Of a stretch of DNA of 64,000 nt, positions 34,126 to 46,152 are shown one piece after another. The notes beneath the pieces are model-generated. The model was not told the origin of the DNA. It saw only the letters and a list, made by a program, of their open reading frames with translations, and searched no databases. The position numbers were made by a program, and so were the translations under genes. This stretch comes from Luzula sylvatica (taxonomy: Eukaryota; Streptophyta; Magnoliopsida; Poales; Juncaceae). Positions within the stretch are counted from its first letter, which is position 1, and every line of letters starts with the position of its first letter. The stretch covers positions 19,300,393-19,364,392 of the forward strand of contig OX326960.1 in the NCBI GenBank assembly GCA_946800325.1, in the 5' to 3' direction.

Positions 34126-34484
34126 CGCTTACCTGTGTAACATGTTTTGTTTACCGGTATAAAAAAAGGTGCGGGCATAAAAATAAAACAAAATTAGAAT
34201 AATATATGTGCTATACTGCAGATATTTTAATCATATATTTTTCACTATGATAAAAATATTGTTCTTTATCATGACAATGATAATATTTTGTAAAAATAAA
34301 AAATGTATCACTCAATATATTTTAAGAACTCTATTAGTTAAGTATAGTCATATATATTTTCATGACAATTTTAAATTTCCTAATTATTTAACATATCGCA
34401 ATAATATATTAGTGATATATTAGAAAATTTAGCTATGGTGCATTTAAGAGAATTGCACAATTTGTGCCCTCTAAACTTCACTTT

Positions 34485-35028
34485 CTAGGTTACGCGGATA
34501 CTTCAAAAATGCAGAACTATCCGGACGATACGGGTATCCGATACGGATACGGATATGATACGTACGGATGCGTATCGGATACTCTACGTGACGTATCTGA
34601 TTATTTTAATATCTATTTTTTCGGATACGACGGGGATACGGCAAGATACGGCTGGATACGTTCAGGCTACGGCCGGAATACTCCATTTTGGATACTTGGA
34701 CCTATTATATATTTTGGCCCCATAATATTTTTAAATAAATTATATATGATACTTCTAGCATATTTCTAAATTAGTTCTTGGATATTTCTAGAATAAATTT
34801 AGGATATGTTTATCATACTTGTATTATTATGTTGATTTTATTTAGCGTCATGATATTAAAATTAAAAATATTATGAATTTATTATTTATTTATTAATTAT
34901 ATGCAATATAAATATATTAAAATAATAAATATATACCCGTATCCGTAACCGTGATTTTTTGAAAATTGTCGCCTTATCCGTATAGTATAAGATATGATAC
35001 TCCCCGTATATGTATCCGTGCAACATAG
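34485..35028. mobile_element. hAT-like MITE, family b, older copy (unit 5)
   Basis: 544 bp, same site and ends as units 3 and 4. Confidence 0.7.
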
Positions 35029-35112
35029 GTTATTTCACCATATTATCAAAACGTGATTAATATATATTCATTATATAGTACTAATAATATTTCTTCGTAA
35101 TTGAATAATAAT

Positions 35113-36880
35113 ACCATGTGAATTTCTATTTCTTTCCAAAAATTTCGCAAAAATACAAAAAGTGAAGTCTAATACCTTAAAAAAATCATCATATTTTTAA
35201 AGAAAATGACCAAATTGATGTATAAAACGAGCAAAATATTTAATTTACCATTCTCTTCTCAAAAAAATCCTTAATTGAAGTATTTTTTCTAAAAATTCCA
35301 AAATTGATGTCTAAAACGAGCATATACTAAAAATCAACGTAATTGAAGACTAACACATGAAAATTTCTATTTTTAAAAAAATATAAAAAAGACAGGCTAA
35401 CATACTAAAAGAAGTCAATTATCATAGTTTTATAAAATTTACTAAATTGATGTCCAAAATGAGAAAAATACTTCGTTTTTATATTTTCCTAAAATAACTG
35501 AACCACATCAAAATTTCATTTTTTTTTTTGCAAAAATAAAAAAATAAAGGCGCTAGTCTAACGCCTGCAAACAAAGAATGATCATTTTTTCTAGATAAAG
35601 CAAAAATTCATGTCAAAAACGAGCAAAGTACTCGGTATTCATATTTTCCTAGAAAAATCGCGTATATGAAGACTGACACAAGCAAATTTATAAATTTTCT
35701 AATATTTTAAAAATGGAAAAACTGAAATCTACCAATTCAAAGTAAAAAAAAATTCCTAAAAACATGTGAAAATGGATGTCTAAAAAGAGAAAAAATACTT
35801 AATTTTCATGATTTTCTAAACAAACCTCCACAATTGAAGACTAACTCATGAAAATTTTGATTTTTTTTGACATTTTGCAAAAATAAAAAAATTAAAGTCT
35901 ATCGCCTCACAAAAATTAATTACCTCAAAAAAATGTCAAATTTGAAGTCTAAAAAGTGTAAAATACTTAATTTATAAGTTTTCTTTAACAAAATTACGTA
36001 ATTGAAGACTAACACGTGCAAACTTTTGTTTTCCCACAAATAAATTGCAAAAATTGCAAAACGTGTAGTTTAACACCCACAAAAAAAATCAATTGAAATA
36101 ATTTTCTAAAAGAGGCCAAAATTTATGTCCAAAAAGAGCAAAATACTAATTTTTATCTTTTCGTAAAAAAAAATACTCCGCAATCAAAAACTACCAAATG
36201 CATATTGCTAACTTTTTCTAAAAATTTCAAAAAATACAAAAAGTGAAGTTCAACCCCTTATAATATTTTTTCGGAAAAATACAAAATTGATGCTTACAAA
36301 GAGCAAAATACTTAAAAATATGTTTTCCTACATGAAAAATCCACAATGAAAACTGACACGTGCAAAAAATATGTTTTTTCCACAAAACAAATCTCATAGT
36401 AATATAAAAAAATAAAGTCTGACACTGAAAATTAATTCGAACAAATTCCAACAAATTTCGAAACTGATGTCTAAAAAGGGAAAATACTTAATTTGCATGT
36501 TTTCATCAAAACAAATATCCTAATTCAAGACTAACACATGCAACAAAAAATAATCTAAAAAGTGAAGTCTAGTTAATATAAAAAAAATCAATAATCACAT
36601 TTTATTAGAAAATGACGTACTTATTGTATGACAAGAGAAAAGTACTTAATTTGCATATTTTTCTCAAAAAGAGTCTCATCATATTTTTATCCAAAATTTC
36701 AAAAAATGCAAAAAAAACAATGATGTCCAACACCTTAAAAAAAAAATTCTAAAAAACTCAAAAATTAAAGTTTAAATTGAGAAAAATACTTATTTTTCTG
36801 TTTTTTTTTTTTATAAAATGGTGTAATTAAATTGAACACTGACACATATGAATGTCTATTTTTCAAAAATTTGCGTATAA
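35113..36880. repeat. Degenerate ~165-bp tandem repeat array (unit 5)
   Basis: Colinear with units 3 and 4, with the empty MITE site at 36591-36598. Confidence 0.75.
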
Positions 36881-37073
36881 CCATGATCAAAAAATTAAAT
36901 TATCTTTTTCAATCCGAAGTCTCCTGATACGCCAAAAAATAAATTATTATTATGCGAAGGCCAAACTCTACTAGTAAAATATAGTGGGCAATGGAGAGTT
37001 CCTGTAGTACGAATGAATGGAGAGAAAGTTTGAAAATTTTGAATTAGTTTGAAAAGTTAATTTATTTGGCTGG

Positions 37074-37123
37074 TTTGGCGGTAAAATTTTGCTGATTGAA
37101 AATTCGTAATTATGCTATAAATA
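37074..37123 (+). promoter_or_regulatory. Core promoter of acidic-protein gene, unit 5
   Basis: TTTGGCGG at 37074-37081 and CTATAAATA at 37115-37123. Confidence 0.65.
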
Positions 37124-37253
37124 CAAACCCAAAGCCTCATTTAACATATGACATATCCCAGCTCATTTACTATATTAACTAATCCTGTTTTCTTCAAACG
37201 TGCACTGCTCCCTTAATCTTTTCCTCAAGTTGGATTTCACTTGTCACAGAAAA

Positions 37254-38761
37254 ATGAAGGAAATTAAAGTCGAAATGGTTTGCAATTACATTTTTTGTTT
37301 TGAAGGAGGTTCGACAATGTGTCGAGATCTCGAATATATTAGATTAAAGAAGTGAAACGAAAGAGAGAATTTGGGGAGAATATAAAAGACAATATTCTAA
37401 TTTTTTTTGAAGAGAATCCTAGGCCACGAATCGTGGCCATATTAGGTTTCTTTTTTTTATATTGATGCCGCCGGGATTCGAACCCACAACATCTACAACA
37501 TGAGGGTTTATTTTGCTGAGCACTCAACCATCTCGGTTATGGGACCATTGGCTTGCAATTACATTTGAATAATATTTTTTGCTTGTTCTTGCTTATTCTT
37601 GCTTATTCTTTTTCTTTTCTTTGTTCTTTGTGGCGATGAACTTAATGTTTTTAATTACAAACTCGGCATAGTTCATTTTTGTTGTTTCTTGTATAAGCAA
37701 GATTGTGATGTTTTGCTTTATGTACCGGTAAACTAATAAATATAAGGTCATCTTTGAAGAGAATTAGCATTTTATCTAAAATAATTTGGATGTTATAGAA
37801 CGAAACTGAGGTGATTGTGACCATCTTCTTGTGCATAACAATAGCATATTGTTTCATTATATTTGTTCTATTTCACTTAACTAGTTATCGGAAGACAATT
37901 CTTGTTTTCTTGAAAGTAGATGCGACTCTCTCTATAATTCTTGATTTAACATAAATTTTTTTTTGATTTAACATAAATGTTTGATAGAAACATTCAAGTG
38001 AAGCTTGGATTCAAAATGATCGATCTGTATTCTGTAATACATTATAATATAAATCTCTTTCATTGGCAATCTCTGATGTATTAGAATTTTGTCTCAAACA
38101 GATAGCTCGGTGGTTGCGTAGAGCCATTCGCGTTCGCTTATCTTGCTTGACTGGGGGTTCCTCGATCAAGGAGGTCGATTCGCCCGTGGTTTCTGGGGCT
38201 GTTGAGATCCACGAGGAGACTGTTCTTGCTCCCGATGAGGTCGTTTGTGCTGCTGCTGAGATCCACGAGGAGGCTGTTCTTGTTCCTGATGAGGTCGTTT
38301 CTGCTGCTGTTGAGATCCTCGAGGAGAGTACTGTTGTTGTTCCTGATGATGCCGTACCTGCCATTTCATTGGAGGAGTCCAGCTTGGACATGGAGGATGA
38401 GATGGTCATTGAAGGAGTGGATCCTTCGATTCTCAGGAGGGCCCTCGGGACTCGGCTTCCTACTATATGGGAGGTCGAGGGAGAGGGTGAGGATTCCGAG
38501 TCTGACGTGGAGGTGGGCGTAGAGCAGACTGAGGTTGGTTTGGAGTTGGAGACTGAGGTTGGTTTGAACACACAAGAGGTGGAGGAGGGAGAAATGATGC
38601 AGTCTGATTTGGAGATGAACACGGAGGGGAGAGGAGAGCCCTTCATTCTTGGCTCTGGATCTGAGTTGGAGAAGAGCACACAAGAGGTGGAGGAGGAGAT
38701 TGGTGGTAATATGGCAAAGTCGATGACATTGCGCGATTTCTTGATTACGACCACAGCTTGA
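37254..38761 (+). CDS. Array-encoded acidic repeat protein, unit 5 (chimeric)
   Basis: Exon 1 at 37254 is type B with the lost donor. Exon 2 is 38102-38761. The 5' part of exon 2 is type B (SSIKEV, SGAVE); the end is type A (GSGSELEKS, NMAKSMTLRDF, and GAGCCC where types B and unit 2 have GAGCCT). The switch lies between about 38226 and 38640. Private changes hit the 18-residue repeats: T60A and H75L (type A numbering), plus Asn to Ser in SLDMEDE. The frame is open. Unequal crossing over or gene conversion explains the mosaic. Confidence 0.45.
37294..37552 (-). mobile_element. tRNA-derived SINE in the intron (unit 5)
   Basis: Same insertion, with duplications at 37280-37293 and 37553-37566. 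A few private base changes. Confidence 0.85.
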
Positions 38762-39034
38762 TTAGAGTATTTATTATTTAATTATGTAATACTAATTTTA
38801 TGATTCTTAATGTTGGTATGTGTATAGCTTTTATCTTGCTCTTTCTTGATTATATGATATAAGTTGGAATATTTAGAATAACTATTATCTTGCTCTTTCT
38901 TGGATCTAACGTGCCGCGCTCAAGTTGAATCTGCTTTATATTTAGCTTTGAAACATTTTCTTAATTAACAAAATTTAGACAAGATTTCAATTAAGCATCC
39001 TATATGAAAAGAGAAAAATATTTGGAGTTCTTTC

Positions 39035-39300
39035 TGTTGAAATTATTAATTTAGTATTTTAAAGTTTATTATTTTCAGAATTTAATATTGTATGTTATGA
39101 ATTTGTAAGAGTAATGAGAGGGTTTTTATTAGAATAAATGTGGGGGTTATGGGTATATGAAACATCTCATTTGAGGTGTATAAATAGGTCTTGTATTTGG
39201 AGTTTTAGAATCATCAAAATTAGAGAGAGAAAAGAAAGATTGTTTTAGTCCAAGAAATATTGTCTCTTTTATCATAGTAGTAGAAGATCCTCTTTTCACA
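39035..39300 (+). repeat. 5' LTR
   Basis: 266 bp from TGTTGAAATT to CTTTTCACA, with TATA-like GTATAAATAG at 39178-39187. Confidence 0.9.
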
Positions 39301-39303
39301 TAG

Positions 39304-39320
39304 TGGCATCAGAGCGATGG
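39304..39320 (+). promoter_or_regulatory. Primer-binding site
   Basis: TGGCATCAGAGC, three bases after the LTR, resembles the initiator Met-tRNA complement TGGTATCAGAGC used by many plant Copia elements, with one mismatch in those 12 bases. It overlaps the ORF start at 39317. Confidence 0.7.
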
Positions 39321-40192
39321 TGAACGACATGGCCGGATCAAATTTTCCTCGGTTAACAAGAACGAATTACGACAATTGGAGTATTCGAATGAAGGCGCTT
39401 CTCGGATCCGAAGATCTATGGGAGATAGTGCAAGTTGGTTGCGAGGAATCGGAGACACCTCCGAAGGAAGCCGGGGCAATGGAATCTTTAAAGAAAAAAC
39501 AAAAGATGGACAAAAAGGCGTTATACTACATGTATCAATCGGTCGACGATTCGGTATTCGAGACGATCGCAAACGCAAATACGGCAAAGGAGGCGTGGGA
39601 CACTCTCAAAACGGCCTACAAAGGAGCGGAGAGAGTCAAACAAGTTCGCCTACAAACACTTCGAGGTGAGCTCGAAGCGATGAAGATGAAGGAAACCGAG
39701 GGCGTTTCCGACTATATTGTAAGAGTTCTTACTATTACTAATCAAATTAAAAGAAATGGTGAGACTCTTAGTGACGGGCGAATTGTCGAAAAAATTCTTC
39801 GGTCTTTAACCGATGATTTCGAGAATATTGTTTGCGCAATCGAGGAGTCGAAAGATCTCGACAAAATGACGGTTGACGAGTTGACGGGTTCATTGGAGGC
39901 CCATGAAACAAGGAGGAAGAAGAAAAAACAAGAATTGCTAGAAGAAGCGCTCCAAGCGAAGGTCAAAATTTCCGACGAGAACAAAAGCCCATGGAGTGGT
40001 GGTCGAGGTCGCGGTGGTGGTCGCGGTTATAATCGCGGTCATGGTAGAGGCGATAACAAAAATGATGAAGTCGAATTAACTCATGTTGCGAGCAAAGAGC
40101 AAATAGCGGATATCTTCACGGAACCGCTTACGGTGGAATTATTTGAGAAGTTCAAGAATTTGCTAGGGATGCGAGATGGAATAAAATACTAA
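39317..40192 (+). CDS. Gag fused in frame to the RNase-H C-terminus (291 aa)
   Basis: Starts at ATG 39317. Residues ~8-35 (FPRLTRTNYDNWSIRMKALL) are a typical N-terminal Copia gag segment (DUF4219-like). Residues ~60-200 are a UBN2-type gag domain. A lysine cluster and a Gly/Arg box (227-245) follow. Residues 250-291 (VASKEQIADIFTEPL, then VELFEKFKNLLGM) are the last part of Copia RNase H. One in-frame deletion removed the CCHC knuckle, protease, integrase and nearly all of RT/RNase H. The intact frame suggests selection for a gag product, or a young deletion. Mobility would depend on enzymes from an autonomous partner. Confidence 0.85.
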   Translation: MVNDMAGSNFPRLTRTNYDNWSIRMKALLGSEDLWEIVQVGCEESETPPKEAGAMESLKKKQKMDKKALYYMYQSVDDSVFETIANANTAKEAWDTLKTAYKGAERVKQVRLQTLRGELEAMKMKETEGVSDYIVRVLTITNQIKRNGETLSDGRIVEKILRSLTDDFENIVCAIEESKDLDKMTVDELTGSLEAHETRRKKKKQELLEEALQAKVKISDENKSPWSGGRGRGGGRGYNRGHGRGDNKNDEVELTHVASKEQIADIFTEPLTVELFEKFKNLLGMRDGIKY

Positions 40193-40196
40193 GTTT

Positions 40197-40205
40197 AAAG
40201 GGGGA
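40197..40205 (+). promoter_or_regulatory. Polypurine tract
   Basis: AAAGGGGGA directly before the TG of the 3' LTR, the usual plus-strand primer. Confidence 0.8.
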
Positions 40206-40471
40206 TGTTGAAATTATTAATTTAGTATTTTAAAGTTTATTATTTTCAGAATTTAATATTGTATGTTATGAATTTGTAAGAGTAATAAGAGGGTTTTTAT
40301 TAGAATAAATGTGGGGGTTATGGGTATATGAAACATCTCATTTGAGGTGTATAAATAGGTCTTGTATTTGGAGTTTTAGAATCATCAAAATTAGAGAGAG
40401 AAAAGAAAGATTGTTTTGGTCCAAAAAATATTGTCTCTTTTATCATAGTAGTAGAAGATCCTCTTTTCACA
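40206..40471 (+). repeat. 3' LTR
   Basis: 266 bp. Differs from the 5' LTR at about three places (GAGAG/AAGAG, TTTAGTCC/TTTGGTCC, CAAGAAAT/CAAAAAAT). Confidence 0.9.
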
Positions 40472-41007
40472 CTTTCTTTGTTTTCTTTGCTTGGCTGTAG
40501 AGAATGTATTAATTGAATGCTATGTGTATCCAGATTTCTTAATTACAATCTACTGGTGTTATAAGGCTAGACCGGTACCGTTTGAGTATGTCCTTTAGAA
40601 AAGAATCATTTCAGGTATTTCATTTTTTATTTAAGAAACAAAAGACAATAGCTAAAATTTCAATACATTGTGTAAACTAAATAACATCTTATCTTAGTAT
40701 CTTAGGTAGCACACAATAAAACACTTTTTTACGTGGCAAAAAATGCAATATGAAGTTTCATGGGGGTATAAATGTCATAAAACAGAATGAACATACGTTT
40801 GAAAGCTTGGAAACATGATGTTAAATAAGCAACAAGAAAACATCCAATACTGGTGAGTTTAATTTCTCTCTTGATTCGACCAGCTTTGGACGGTTGGTTG
40901 GTTCTCTAATTTTTTCCATTTTCTTCGGTTGAGCTAAGCAAAACATTCATACTGGTAAATAGAACATGACATAAGATTTAGGACGCTTTATGCATGTCTC
41001 GCTTATC

Positions 41008-41582
41008 TAGGGGTGTCAACGGTTCGGATCCGGTTCGGATAGTGCTCGTACCTAATCCATATCTATATTATTTTTCGGATACGGATTCGGATACGGAATT
41101 ACCCGGATACGGATCCGGTTCGGATATTGTCGGATACGGATACGGTTCTTTTTCGAATATTAAAACGGATAATATGTCATGATAATATAAATTTATATAT
41201 ATAATTTGTAACATGAACGATATATATATTATATCTAAACGTAATTTATGATTGTGATTTTAAATCACTCACAAATCATTAATTTTTATATACTATTTGA
41301 ACTAATATCAAATAAAATACATAAAAAACAATATATAATATACGGATTCGATCCGTTTACGGATACACGAATCCGATTCCGAGTATCCGGATCCTAAAAT
41401 GACTCAGATCCGGAACACGGAACCGGTCCTGACACCAAAATCGAATATCGGGTTAGGTTCAAAAAATGTATATCCATATCCATATCCGGATCCACTCGGA
41501 TCCGGATATTTTTCGAATCCGGATATTTCTTCATATACGGTTCATGTCGGTTCGGACAATAACCACACCATTGACACCCCTA
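41008..41582. mobile_element. hAT-like MITE, family a (unit 6)
   Basis: 575 bp, with flanks CGCTTATC and CGCTTACC as in unit 1. Confidence 0.8.
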
Positions 41583-41945
41583 CGCTTACCGTTGTAACAT
41601 GTTTTGTTTACCGGTATAAAAGAAAGGAGCTGGCATAAAATTTAAATAAAATTAGGATAATATATGTGCTATACTGCAGATATTTTAATCATATACTTTT
41701 CACTATGATAAAATTATTGTTCTTTCTCATGACATTGATAATATTTTGTAAAAATGAAAAATGTATCACTCATTATATTTTAAGAACTGTATTAGTTAAG
41801 TATAGTCATATATATTTTAATGACAATTTTAAATTTCCTAATTATTCACCATATTATCGCAATCATATATTAGTGATATATTAAAAAATTTAGCAATGGT
41901 GCGTTTAAGATAATTGCACAATTTGTGCCCTCTAAATTTTACTTT

Positions 41946-42485
41946 CTAGGTTACGCAGTCACTTCAAAAATACATAACTATCCTGAGAATACGGGTATCC
42001 AATACGGATACGGATACGGATACGATACGATTTGGATACGTATCGGATACGCTACGCGACGTATCCGATTATTTTAATATCTGTTTTTTCGGATACGGAA
42101 AGATACGGCTCGGATACGTTCAGGATACGGCTGGAATACTCCATTTTGGATACTTGGACCTATTATATATTTTGGCCCCATAATATTTTTAAATAAATTA
42201 TATATAATACTTCTAGCATATTTCTAAATTAGTTCTAGGGTTTTTCTAGAATAAATTTAGGATATTTTTATCATACTTGTATTGTTGTATTGATTTTATT
42301 TATTGTCACGATATTTAAATTAAAATATTACGAATTTATTATTTATTTATTAATTATATACAATATAAATGTATTAAAATAATAAATATATACCCGAATC
42401 GGTATCCGTGATTTTTCGAAAATTGTCGCCGTATCCGTATCGTATCGGATATGATACTTGACGTATATGTATCCGTGCAACATAG
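41946..42485. mobile_element. hAT-like MITE, family b, older copy (unit 6)
   Basis: 540 bp, as in unit 1. Confidence 0.7.
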
Positions 42486-42569
42486 GTTATTTCACCATAT
42501 TATCAAAACGTGATTAATATATATTCATTATATAGTGCTAATAATATTTCATCGTAATTGAATAATAAT

Positions 42570-44238
42570 ACCATCTGAATTTCTATTTCTTTTCAAACAT
42601 TTCGCAAAAATACAAAAAATGAAGTCTAATACCTTAAAAAATCATCATAATTTTAAAGAAAATACCCAAATGTATGTATAAACGAGCAAAATATTTAATT
42701 TACCATTCTTTTCTGACAAAAATCCTTAATTGAAGTATTTTTTTCTAAAAAATTCCAAAATTGATGTGTAAAACGAGCATATACTCCATTTTTCATGTCT
42801 TTTCTAAAAATCAACGTAATTGAAGACTAACACATGAAAATTTATATTTGTAAAAAAATACAAAAAAGAGAGGCTAACATCTTATAAAAGGTCAATTATC
42901 ACACTTTTATAAAAATTGCAAAAACTGATGTCCAAAACGAGAAAAATATTCTGTCTTTATATATTTTCCTAAAAAACTCAAACACATCCAAATTTCATTT
43001 TTTTTTTTTTTGCAAAAATAAAAAAATAAAGGCGTTAATCTAACGCTTGCAAACAAAGAATGATCATTTTTTTTCTAGATAAAGCAAAAATTGATGTCTA
43101 AAACGAACAAAGTACTCAGTATTCATATTTTCCTAGAAAAATAACGTAAATGAAGGCCAACACAGGCAAATTTATAAATTTTCTAATATTTTAAAAATGG
43201 AAAAAGTGAATTCTACCAGTTCAAAAAAAATATAATATTTTTTCCTAAAAACTTGTGAAAATGGATGTCTGAAATGAAAAAAATACTTAATTTTCATGAT
43301 TTTCTAAACAAACCTCCGCAATTGAAGACTAACTCATGGGAAATTTGATTTTTTTTTTTAACTTTTGCAAAAATCCAAAAAATAAAGTCTAACACCTTAC
43401 AAAAATTAATTACTTCAAAAAAATGTCAAATTTAAAGTTTAAAAGTGTAAAATACTTAATTTATAAGTTGTCCTTAACAAAACTACGTAATTGCAGACTA
43501 ACACGTGCAAACTTTTATTTTCCTACATATAAATTGCAATAAGTGTAGTATAACACGCACAAAAAAATTAATTGACATAATTTTCTAGAAGAGGCCAAAA
43601 TTTATGTCTAAAAAGAGCAAAGTACTAATTTTTATGTTTTCGTAAAAAAATACTCCGCAATCAAAAACTAACACATTCATATTGCTAAATTTTTCGAAAA
43701 ATACTAAAAGTGAAGTCTAACCCCTTATAATATTTTTTCGAAAAAAATGCAAAATTGATGTTTACAAAGAGAAAAATACTTATTTTGATGTTTTCCTACA
43801 AGAAAAATCCACAATGAAGACAGACACATGCAAAAATCTGCTTTTTCCATAAAATTAATAATAATATAAAAAAATGAAGTCCGACACTGAAAATTTATTC
43901 GAACAATTTCCAACAAATTTCGAAACTGATATCTAAAAAGGGAAAATACATAATTTTCATGTTTTCATCAAAACAAATATCCTAATTCAAGTCAAACACG
44001 TGCACAAAAAAAAATCTAAAAAGTGAAGTCTAGTTAATATAAAAAAATCAATTATCACCTATGTTATGCGGATATTTCAAAAACGCAGAAGTATCCTGAG
44101 GATACGGGTATCCGATACGGATACGGGTAAGATAGGGCTCGGATACGTATCGGATATGCCACGTGGCATATCCGATTATTTTAATATTTATTTTTTTCAC
44201 CTATGTTATTTTTTTTTTTTTTAATAAAATAGTGTAAT
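42570..44238. repeat. Degenerate ~165-bp tandem repeat array (unit 6, 3' end deleted)
   Basis: Colinear with unit 1 to about 44050. The two monomers after the nested MITE are almost entirely lost; only a T-run and TAATAAAATAGTGTAATT remain. Confidence 0.7.
44059..44198. mobile_element. hAT-like MITE, family b, younger copy, 3' truncated (unit 6)
   Basis: Left end CTATGTTATGCGG and left duplication ATTATCAC (44051-44058) are intact. The right ~400 bp and the right end are missing. Confidence 0.85.
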
Positions 44239-44240
44239 TC
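44199..44240. other. Complex deletion junction with filler DNA
   Basis: After the MITE breaks off at 44198 there is ACCTATGTTA, identical to the MITE left junction, then a T-run and TAATAAAATAGTGTAATT, then CAATTGGAAG. Relative to unit 1, two segments are missing (about 4620-5225 and 5257-5338), and the filler appears copied from the MITE end. Confidence 0.7.
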
Positions 44241-44403
44241 AATTGGAAGTCTCCTGATACACCAAGAAATAAAAAAATTTTATGGGAAGACCAAACTCTA
44301 CTAGTAAAATATAGTGGGAAATGGAGAGTTCCTGTAGTACGAATGAATGGAGAGAATGTTTGAAAATTTTGAATTAGTTTGAAAAGTTTGTTTATTTGGC
44401 AGG

Positions 44404-44453
44404 TTTGGCGGTAAAATTTTGCTGATTGAAAATTCGTAATTATGCTATAAATA
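44404..44453 (+). promoter_or_regulatory. Core promoter of acidic-protein gene, unit 6
   Basis: TTTGGCGG at 44404-44411 and CTATAAATA at 44445-44453. The unit 6 deletion ends about 165 bp upstream and leaves the promoter intact. Confidence 0.65.
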
Positions 44454-44576
44454 CAAACCCTAAGCCTCATTTAACATATCCCATCTCATTTACTATATTC
44501 AATAATCCTGTTTTCTTCCAAAGTGCACTGCTCCCTTAATCTTTTCGTCAAGTTGGATTTCACTTGTCACAGGATA

Positions 44577-45778
44577 ATGAAGGTAATTAAGGTCGAAATG
44601 GTTTGCAATTACATTTGAATAATATTTTTTGCTTGTTCTTGCTTATTCTTTTTCTTTTCTTTGTTCTTTGTGGCGATGAACTTAATGATTTTAATTACAA
44701 ACTCTGCATAGTTTATTTTTGTTGTTTCTTGTATAAGCAAGATTGTGATGTTTTGCTTTATGTACCAGTAAACTAATAATATAAGAGCATCTTCGAAGAG
44801 AATTAGCATTTTGTCTAAAATAATTTGGATGTTATAGAATGAAACTGAGGTGATTGTGACCATCTTCTTGTGCATAACAATAGCATATTGTTTCATTATA
44901 TTTGTTCTATTTCGCTTAACTAGTTATCGGAAGACAATTCTTGTTTTCTTGAAAGTAGATGAGACTCTCTCTATAATTCTTGATTTAACATAAATGTTAG
45001 ATACAAACATTCAAGTGAAGCTTGGATTCAAAATGATCGATCTGTATTCTGTAATACATTATAATATAAATCTCTTTCGTTGGCAATCTCTGATGTATTA
45101 GAATTTTGTCTCAAACAGATAGCTCGGTGGTTGCGTAGAGCCATTCGCGTTCGCTTGTCTTGCTTGACTGGGGGTTCCTCGATCGAGGAGGTTGATTCGC
45201 CCGTGGTTTCTGGGACTGTTGAGATCCACGAGGAGACTGTACTTGCTCCCGATGAGGTCGTTTGTGCTGCTGCTGAGATCCACGAGGAGACTGTTCTTGT
45301 TCCTGATGAGGTCGTTTCTGCTGCTGTTGAGATCCACGAGGAGAGTACTGTTGTTGTTCCTGATGATGCCGTACCTGCCATTTCATTGGAGGAGTCCAAC
45401 TTGGACATGGAGGATGAGATGGTCATTGAAGGAGTGGATCCTTCGATTCTCAGGAGGGCCCTCGGGACTCGGCTTCCTACTATATGGGAGGTCGAGGGAG
45501 AGGGTGAGGATTCCGAGTCTGACGTGGAGGTGGGCGTAGAGCAGACTGAGGTTGGTTTGGAGTTGGAGACTGAGGTTGGTTTGAACACACAAGAGGTGGA
45601 GGAGGGAGAAATGATGCAGTCTGATTTGGAGATGAACACGGAGGGGAGAGGAGAGCCCTTCATTCTTGGCTCTGGATCTGAGTTGGAGAAGAGCACACAA
45701 GAGGTGGAGGAGGAGATTGGTGGTAATATGGCAAAGTCGATGACATTGCGCGATTTCTTGATTACGACCACAGCTTGA
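44577..45778 (+). CDS. Array-encoded acidic repeat protein, unit 6
   Basis: Exon 1 44577-44582, intron 44583-45118 (536 nt, donor intact), exon 2 45119-45778. The predicted 221-residue protein is identical to unit 1; exon 2 shows a synonymous TCC to TCT change. More distant upstream sequence is closer here than in other units because of the deletion, which could alter its regulation. Confidence 0.6.
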
Positions 45779-46152
45779 TTAGAGTATTTATTATTTAATT
45801 ATGTAATACTAATTTTATGATTCTTAATGTTGGTATGTGTATAGCTTTTATCTTGCTCTTTCTTGATTATATGATATAAGTTGGAATATTTAGAATAACT
45901 ATTATCTTGCTCTTTCTTGGATCTAACGTGCAGAGCTCAAGTTGAGTCTGCTTTATATTTAGCTTTGAAACATTTTCTTAATTAACAAAATTTAGACAAG
46001 ATTTCAATTAAGCATCCTATATGAAAAGAGAAAAATATTTGGAGTTCTTTCTTTGTTTTCTTTGTTTTCTTTGCTTTGAAACATTTTTTTTTTTTTTTTT
46101 TTACTCAAATGATTTCTCTTCAAGCGAATCTTGAAGCGAATCTTGGAGCGAA

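Larger units (their letters stand above)
33055..39034 (+). repeat. Array unit 5 (type B / type A chimera)
   Basis: MITE a, MITE b, array, promoter and SINE-bearing intron are type B. From about 38640 on, the gene end and 3' UTR match type A (unit 1). The unit tail is split by the Copia-type element at 39035-40471; the last 61 bp lie at 40472-40532. Confidence 0.85.
1..39578. repeat. First period of a ~39-kb higher-order tandem repeat
   Basis: Positions 1 to about 25032 match 39579-64000 in the same order: Copia-type element, unit, LINE, unit, unit. The offset is 39578 at the left, 38901 across the LINE, 38963-38972 after an AT microsatellite, and 38968 at the right edge. The steps are explained by a ~678-bp deletion in unit 6 and a ~62-bp AT expansion in unit 7. 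Positions 25033-39578 hold further ~6-kb units of the first period. Confidence 0.85.
39035..40471 (+). mobile_element. Complete non-autonomous Copia-type LTR element (gag only), copy 2
   Basis: 1437 bp: 5' LTR, primer site, one ORF, purine tract, 3' LTR. Flanked by CTTTC at 39030-39034 and 40472-40476, a 5-bp target duplication. I count three differences between its LTRs over 266 bp. Coding only gag plus a pol remnant, it resembles the class called TR-GAG. Confidence 0.9.
40533..46076 (+). repeat. Array unit 6 (type A, deleted)
   Basis: Duplicate of unit 1: MITE a 41008-41582, MITE b 41946-42485, 165-bp array from 42570, truncated younger MITE b 44059-44198, deletion scar, gene 44577-45778. 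About 678 bp shorter than unit 1. Confidence 0.85.
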
